Source: GCA-020356105 sp964347475
Lineage (GTDB): Bacteria > Pseudomonadota > Alphaproteobacteria > UBA8366 > JADFVY01
Length of the DNA: 64,000 bases
Direction of reading: 5' to 3'
Assembly (NCBI GenBank): GCA_964347475.1
Contig: CAYFYY010000003.1
Coordinates: 47,323-111,322 of the forward strand
A model generated the notes under the pieces. The model ran no database searches, was not told the DNA's origin, and saw nothing but the letters and a program-made list of their open reading frames with translations. This document shows, piece by piece, positions 61,294 to 64,000 of this stretch (position 1 is its first letter; each line of letters opens with the position of its first letter). Position numbers and translations under genes: made by a program.

Positions 61294-62211
61294 ATGAAAC
61301 GGTTCGACGGACTGAACATGAAGCGGTTTGCGTATGGCGACGCACCGAGCCGTCCCAGGCTTCGCGCGCTGGTCCCCGGCATCGCAGTGGCATTTGCCAT
61401 ACTGAGCCTGCCGGCGGGATCGCCGGCGCTGGCCAACGGCGAGCTCCTGTCCCTGGTCACGAAGAAGGCCGCGACCATCGAGACCCTGCACCGCAAGGCG
61501 AAACGGGCACTGGTGAACGCCGCCCAGGACCGCGCCTTCGAGGGCTATTTCCATGCCCATGACGATGCGGCGCGCCACGAGGCGAAACAGCGCATCGAAC
61601 AAGTGACCCTGGCCACACAGCGGCGCTTCAAGGTCGAGGAGATGTGCCTCATTGATCCGACCGGCACCGAGATCACCCGCATCGTCGGCAACGAGATCGC
61701 GCCGGACTCCGACCTCTCTACCGAGGAGGCAAAGGCGGACTTCTTCAAGCCCGGTTTCGCCGAACGGCCGCGCCGCGTCTATGTGACCAACCCGTATGTG
61801 TCGCCGGACGCGAACAAATGGGTGCTCGCCTACGTGACCCCGGTCATGGCGGGCGACCAGAAGAAGGCGATCCTGCATTACGAGCACGGGTTGGAGGTTT
61901 ATCAGGACGCGGTCAACAAGGGAATGGAAGGCGCTGATCACTTCCTGCTCGTGGTGTCCCGCGGCGGTTTCGTGATCTCCGACAGCCGCAGATTCGTGGC
62001 GATCGAAAAGAGCGGCGAGTCGGAAGATCCTGCGGATTACTTCCAGCATCTTGACGACGTGTCGCCGCGCGGCCTCGTCGGTGTCTACGAGGGCGTGGGG
62101 TCAAATAAGACCGGCGCCACCCGGATCTCTGACGGCGGAGCCGCGTACGACGTGGCCTTCGCCGCAGTGGAAGGCGGTCTCGTTCTGCTGGCGGTCGAAC
62201 GTTCGCGTTAG
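61294..62211 (+). CDS. Exported Cache (PDC-type) sensor-domain protein without output domain
   Basis: 305 residues from the ATG at 61294 with a GAGG leader. A signal peptide (LVPGIAVAFAILSLPAGSP, then ALANG) precedes a helix (KKAATIETLHRKAKRALVNA) and a Cache/PDC-like domain. Its conserved core includes EEMCLIDPTGTEITRIVG, a FFKPGF loop and YVTNPYVSPDANKWVLAYVT. It ends without a membrane or signalling domain, so it is a lone periplasmic sensor. The chemoreceptor that follows is a likely partner. Confidence 0.75.
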   Translation: MKRFDGLNMKRFAYGDAPSRPRLRALVPGIAVAFAILSLPAGSPALANGELLSLVTKKAATIETLHRKAKRALVNAAQDRAFEGYFHAHDDAARHEAKQRIEQVTLATQRRFKVEEMCLIDPTGTEITRIVGNEIAPDSDLSTEEAKADFFKPGFAERPRRVYVTNPYVSPDANKWVLAYVTPVMAGDQKKAILHYEHGLEVYQDAVNKGMEGADHFLLVVSRGGFVISDSRRFVAIEKSGESEDPADYFQHLDDVSPRGLVGVYEGVGSNKTGATRISDGGAAYDVAFAAVEGGLVLLAVERSR

Positions 62212-62264
62212 GGACCGACGGCCGGCCCTTGCGGGTACGGCGAACAACGGACAGGAAGCGAACC

Positions 62265-64000
62265 ATGACGATAAGAGCCAAAACAATCCTTTTGGTCCTG
62301 GCATGTTCAATGGTGCCTCTGGCAATTGTCGGCGTGGATTTCTTCCTGTCCGCACGGGCGGCACTCGAAACGCGGATCTCCCGCGTCCTCCAGTCCGACT
62401 CGGACGCGACCCTCGCGGATCTCGAGGACTTCTTCGAGAAGGCCGCGGTCGACTTCGATTCCTGGAGCACCGCACCGGCGATGCAGGACGTCCTTATCGA
62501 GGACGGTGAAGGCCTCATCGCCGGCATGATCGGCACGCTTCGCCGGCAGTATCCGCATTTCGGATCGCTCATCGTGGTCAGCGATACCGGCATCGTCATC
62601 GCGGCCACCGACGCGCCGGACCTTGGGCGGGAGCTGGGCGGCTTCGCAGCTGTCAGGATGGCACTCGGTGGTACGCAGATCCATGGTGATCCGGCCGGCT
62701 CCGACATCGTGGATTTCGACAACGTGGTCTTCGCCGCGCCGATCCGCGCGAACTACGACCGGGAATCCGTCGTCGGCGCGGTGATCGGATTCGTCGACTG
62801 GCGCTGGGTACGTCGAATGCTCTCGGACGTCACAATCGTCGGTGCGCCGCAGGGGCGGGACCATTTCCTCGTCCTGGTGGACGACAATCACAGCCGGACA
62901 TTCTACCAGTCGCAGCACGTCGCCATGGAGGGAGAGGCGCATGCCGCGCGGGGCACCGAGAGACACGGGACGACGGATGGCCGTGCACACGGAACGGGCG
63001 GGGTCGCCGTGACGGAGTCGCATGAAGGGGTCACCGAGGCCGTGTTCGCGCGCGTCGACGCGCTGATCAGCACGTCGACGTCGGACGGGCGCAAGCACTT
63101 CGCGGATCCCGGCTGGATCATGCATACGGTCGTCACGACGGACGTCGCCTACGCCGACATCCACGCCCTGCGCAACCGGGTGACCTGGATCGCGCTGGGC
63201 ATTGCGCTGCTGGTCGCGGTGGTCGGATATTTCGGCGCCAATACCATGAGCCGGCCGATCATGCGCCTGACGGCCGTCATGGGCGAACTGGCGGAGGGCA
63301 ACCTCGAGGCGGAGATCCCGGCCGGTCGCGGTAGCGACGAGATTGCCCGGATGGCCCGTGCGGTGCGGGTCTTCAAGGATAACGCGATCGAAAATCAGCG
63401 CCTCGAGGCGGCGCAGGCGGCGGCGGCGCAGCGGGTGGAGGCGGAGAAGCGGCAGGGCATGCTGGAGATCGCCGACCGCTTCGAGCGGACGGTCAAGGAG
63501 ATGGTCGACGGCGTCTCCTCGGCGGCGACGGAGATGCAGGCGACGGCGCAGCAGATGTCGGCGACGGCGGAGGAGACGAGCCGCCAGTCGGGCAACGTCG
63601 CCAGCGCCTCCGAGCAGGCGACGGCGAATGTGCAGACGGTGGCGGCGACGGCCGAGGAGCTGAGTGCCTCGATCGCAGAGATCGGCCGCCAGGTGCTGCA
63701 GTCGGCCAAGATCGCGCAGGAGGCGGTGGTCGAGACAGAGGCGACCAACGAGACCGTGCGGGGCCTGGCCGAGGCGGCCGAGAAGATCGGCGACGTCGTC
63801 AGCCTGATCAACGACATCGCCGGGCAGACCAACCTCTTGGCGCTCAACGCGACGATCGAGGCGGCGCGCGCCGGCGAGGCCGGCAAGGGCTTCGCCGTCG
63901 TCGCCCAGGAGGTCAAGACCCTGGCCAACCAGACCGCCAGGGCGACCGAGGAGATCTCGCAGCAGATCGCCGCCGTCCAGGACCGGACCGGCGGCGCCGT
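62265..64000 (+). CDS. Methyl-accepting chemotaxis protein (cut by window end)
   Basis: 578 residues are visible, open at the 3' end. AGGAAG precedes the ATG at 62265. Transmembrane helix 1 (about 7-26) is followed by a periplasmic dCache-like domain (TFGSLIV-type IVVSDTGIVIAATDAP, GAVIGFVDWRWVRRML). Helix 2 is about 305-325, then HAMP, then the coiled-coil signalling domain with its tip LLALNATIEAARAGEAGKG. It feeds a CheA/CheW array. Around residues 215-260 a His/Gly-rich insertion interrupts the sensor. Methylation-site pairs are not examined. Confidence 0.9.
   Translation, partial: MTIRAKTILLVLACSMVPLAIVGVDFFLSARAALETRISRVLQSDSDATLADLEDFFEKAAVDFDSWSTAPAMQDVLIEDGEGLIAGMIGTLRRQYPHFGSLIVVSDTGIVIAATDAPDLGRELGGFAAVRMALGGTQIHGDPAGSDIVDFDNVVFAAPIRANYDRESVVGAVIGFVDWRWVRRMLSDVTIVGAPQGRDHFLVLVDDNHSRTFYQSQHVAMEGEAHAARGTERHGTTDGRAHGTGGVAVTESHEGVTEAVFARVDALISTSTSDGRKHFADPGWIMHTVVTTDVAYADIHALRNRVTWIALGIALLVAVVGYFGANTMSRPIMRLTAVMGELAEGNLEAEIPAGRGSDEIARMARAVRVFKDNAIENQRLEAAQAAAAQRVEAEKRQGMLEIADRFERTVKEMVDGVSSAATEMQATAQQMSATAEETSRQSGNVASASEQATANVQTVAATAEELSASIAEIGRQVLQSAKIAQEAVVETEATNETVRGLAEAAEKIGDVVSLINDIAGQTNLLALNATIEAARAGEAGKGFAVVAQEVKTLANQTARATEEISQQIAAVQDRTGGA

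Overview
The window looks like one scaffold of a high-GC alphaproteobacterium, probably a Rhodospirillales-type lineage. The evidence is the canonical gene order yebC-ruvCAB-ybgC-tolQRAB-pal-cpoB-tilS-ftsH-glmM, an aapJQMP general amino-acid transporter, DUF1127 genes, an alphaproteobacterial GTTC-N7-GTTC LexA box and a REP-like palindrome typical of the class. Three N runs and one chimeric junction indicate a draft or metagenome assembly. Taxonomy is inferred from gene content only. REGION 1 (1-7.3 kb): the end of a histidine kinase with its single-domain response regulator; a divergent LTXXQ-protein/MarR pair; nicotinate phosphoribosyltransferase; a class II DAHP synthase broken by an assembly chimera; a DUF4153 membrane protein. 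REGION 2 (7.3-17.6 kb): glutathione reductase, a two-gene ABC-2 exporter, succinate-semialdehyde dehydrogenase, a Tat-exported multicopper oxidase, a lipase-like hydrolase, a REP-like repeat, a frameshifted lipoprotein and a chromate transporter preceded by a rhodanese fragment. REGION 3 (17.6-27.7 kb): glmU-glmS with a small membrane protein, a phosphoglycolate-phosphatase-like HAD protein, a very large Nfn-like (GltD + PyrK) flavoprotein, DUF3108, Cu/Zn superoxide dismutase and tRNA-Val(CAC). REGION 4 (28-39 kb): aapJQMP, an SOS-associated SRAP peptidase divergent from the class Ia ribonucleotide reductase operon with LexA- and NrdR-like sites between them, then a methyltransferase coupled to cysQ. 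REGION 5 (39-45 kb): an AraC-Ogt DNA repair protein with DUF1127, then a leftward cassette (frameshifted DUF1127, PhzF, PLP dehydratase, two GNATs) divergent from a MocR-type regulator with a perfect palindromic operator. REGION 6 (45-60 kb, leftward): yebC, the ruv genes, the Tol-Pal envelope system with a tandem duplicated pal, tilS, ftsH, glmM and thiD. REGION 7 (60-64 kb, rightward): a lone HPt protein, a secreted Cache sensor protein behind a sigma-54-type promoter, and a chemoreceptor cut by the window end. Functionally, glmS, glmM and glmU together give the complete UDP-GlcNAc route. The Tol-Pal/ftsH/glm genes serve envelope homeostasis. RNR, RuvABC, the SRAP protein and Ogt concern DNA supply and repair.
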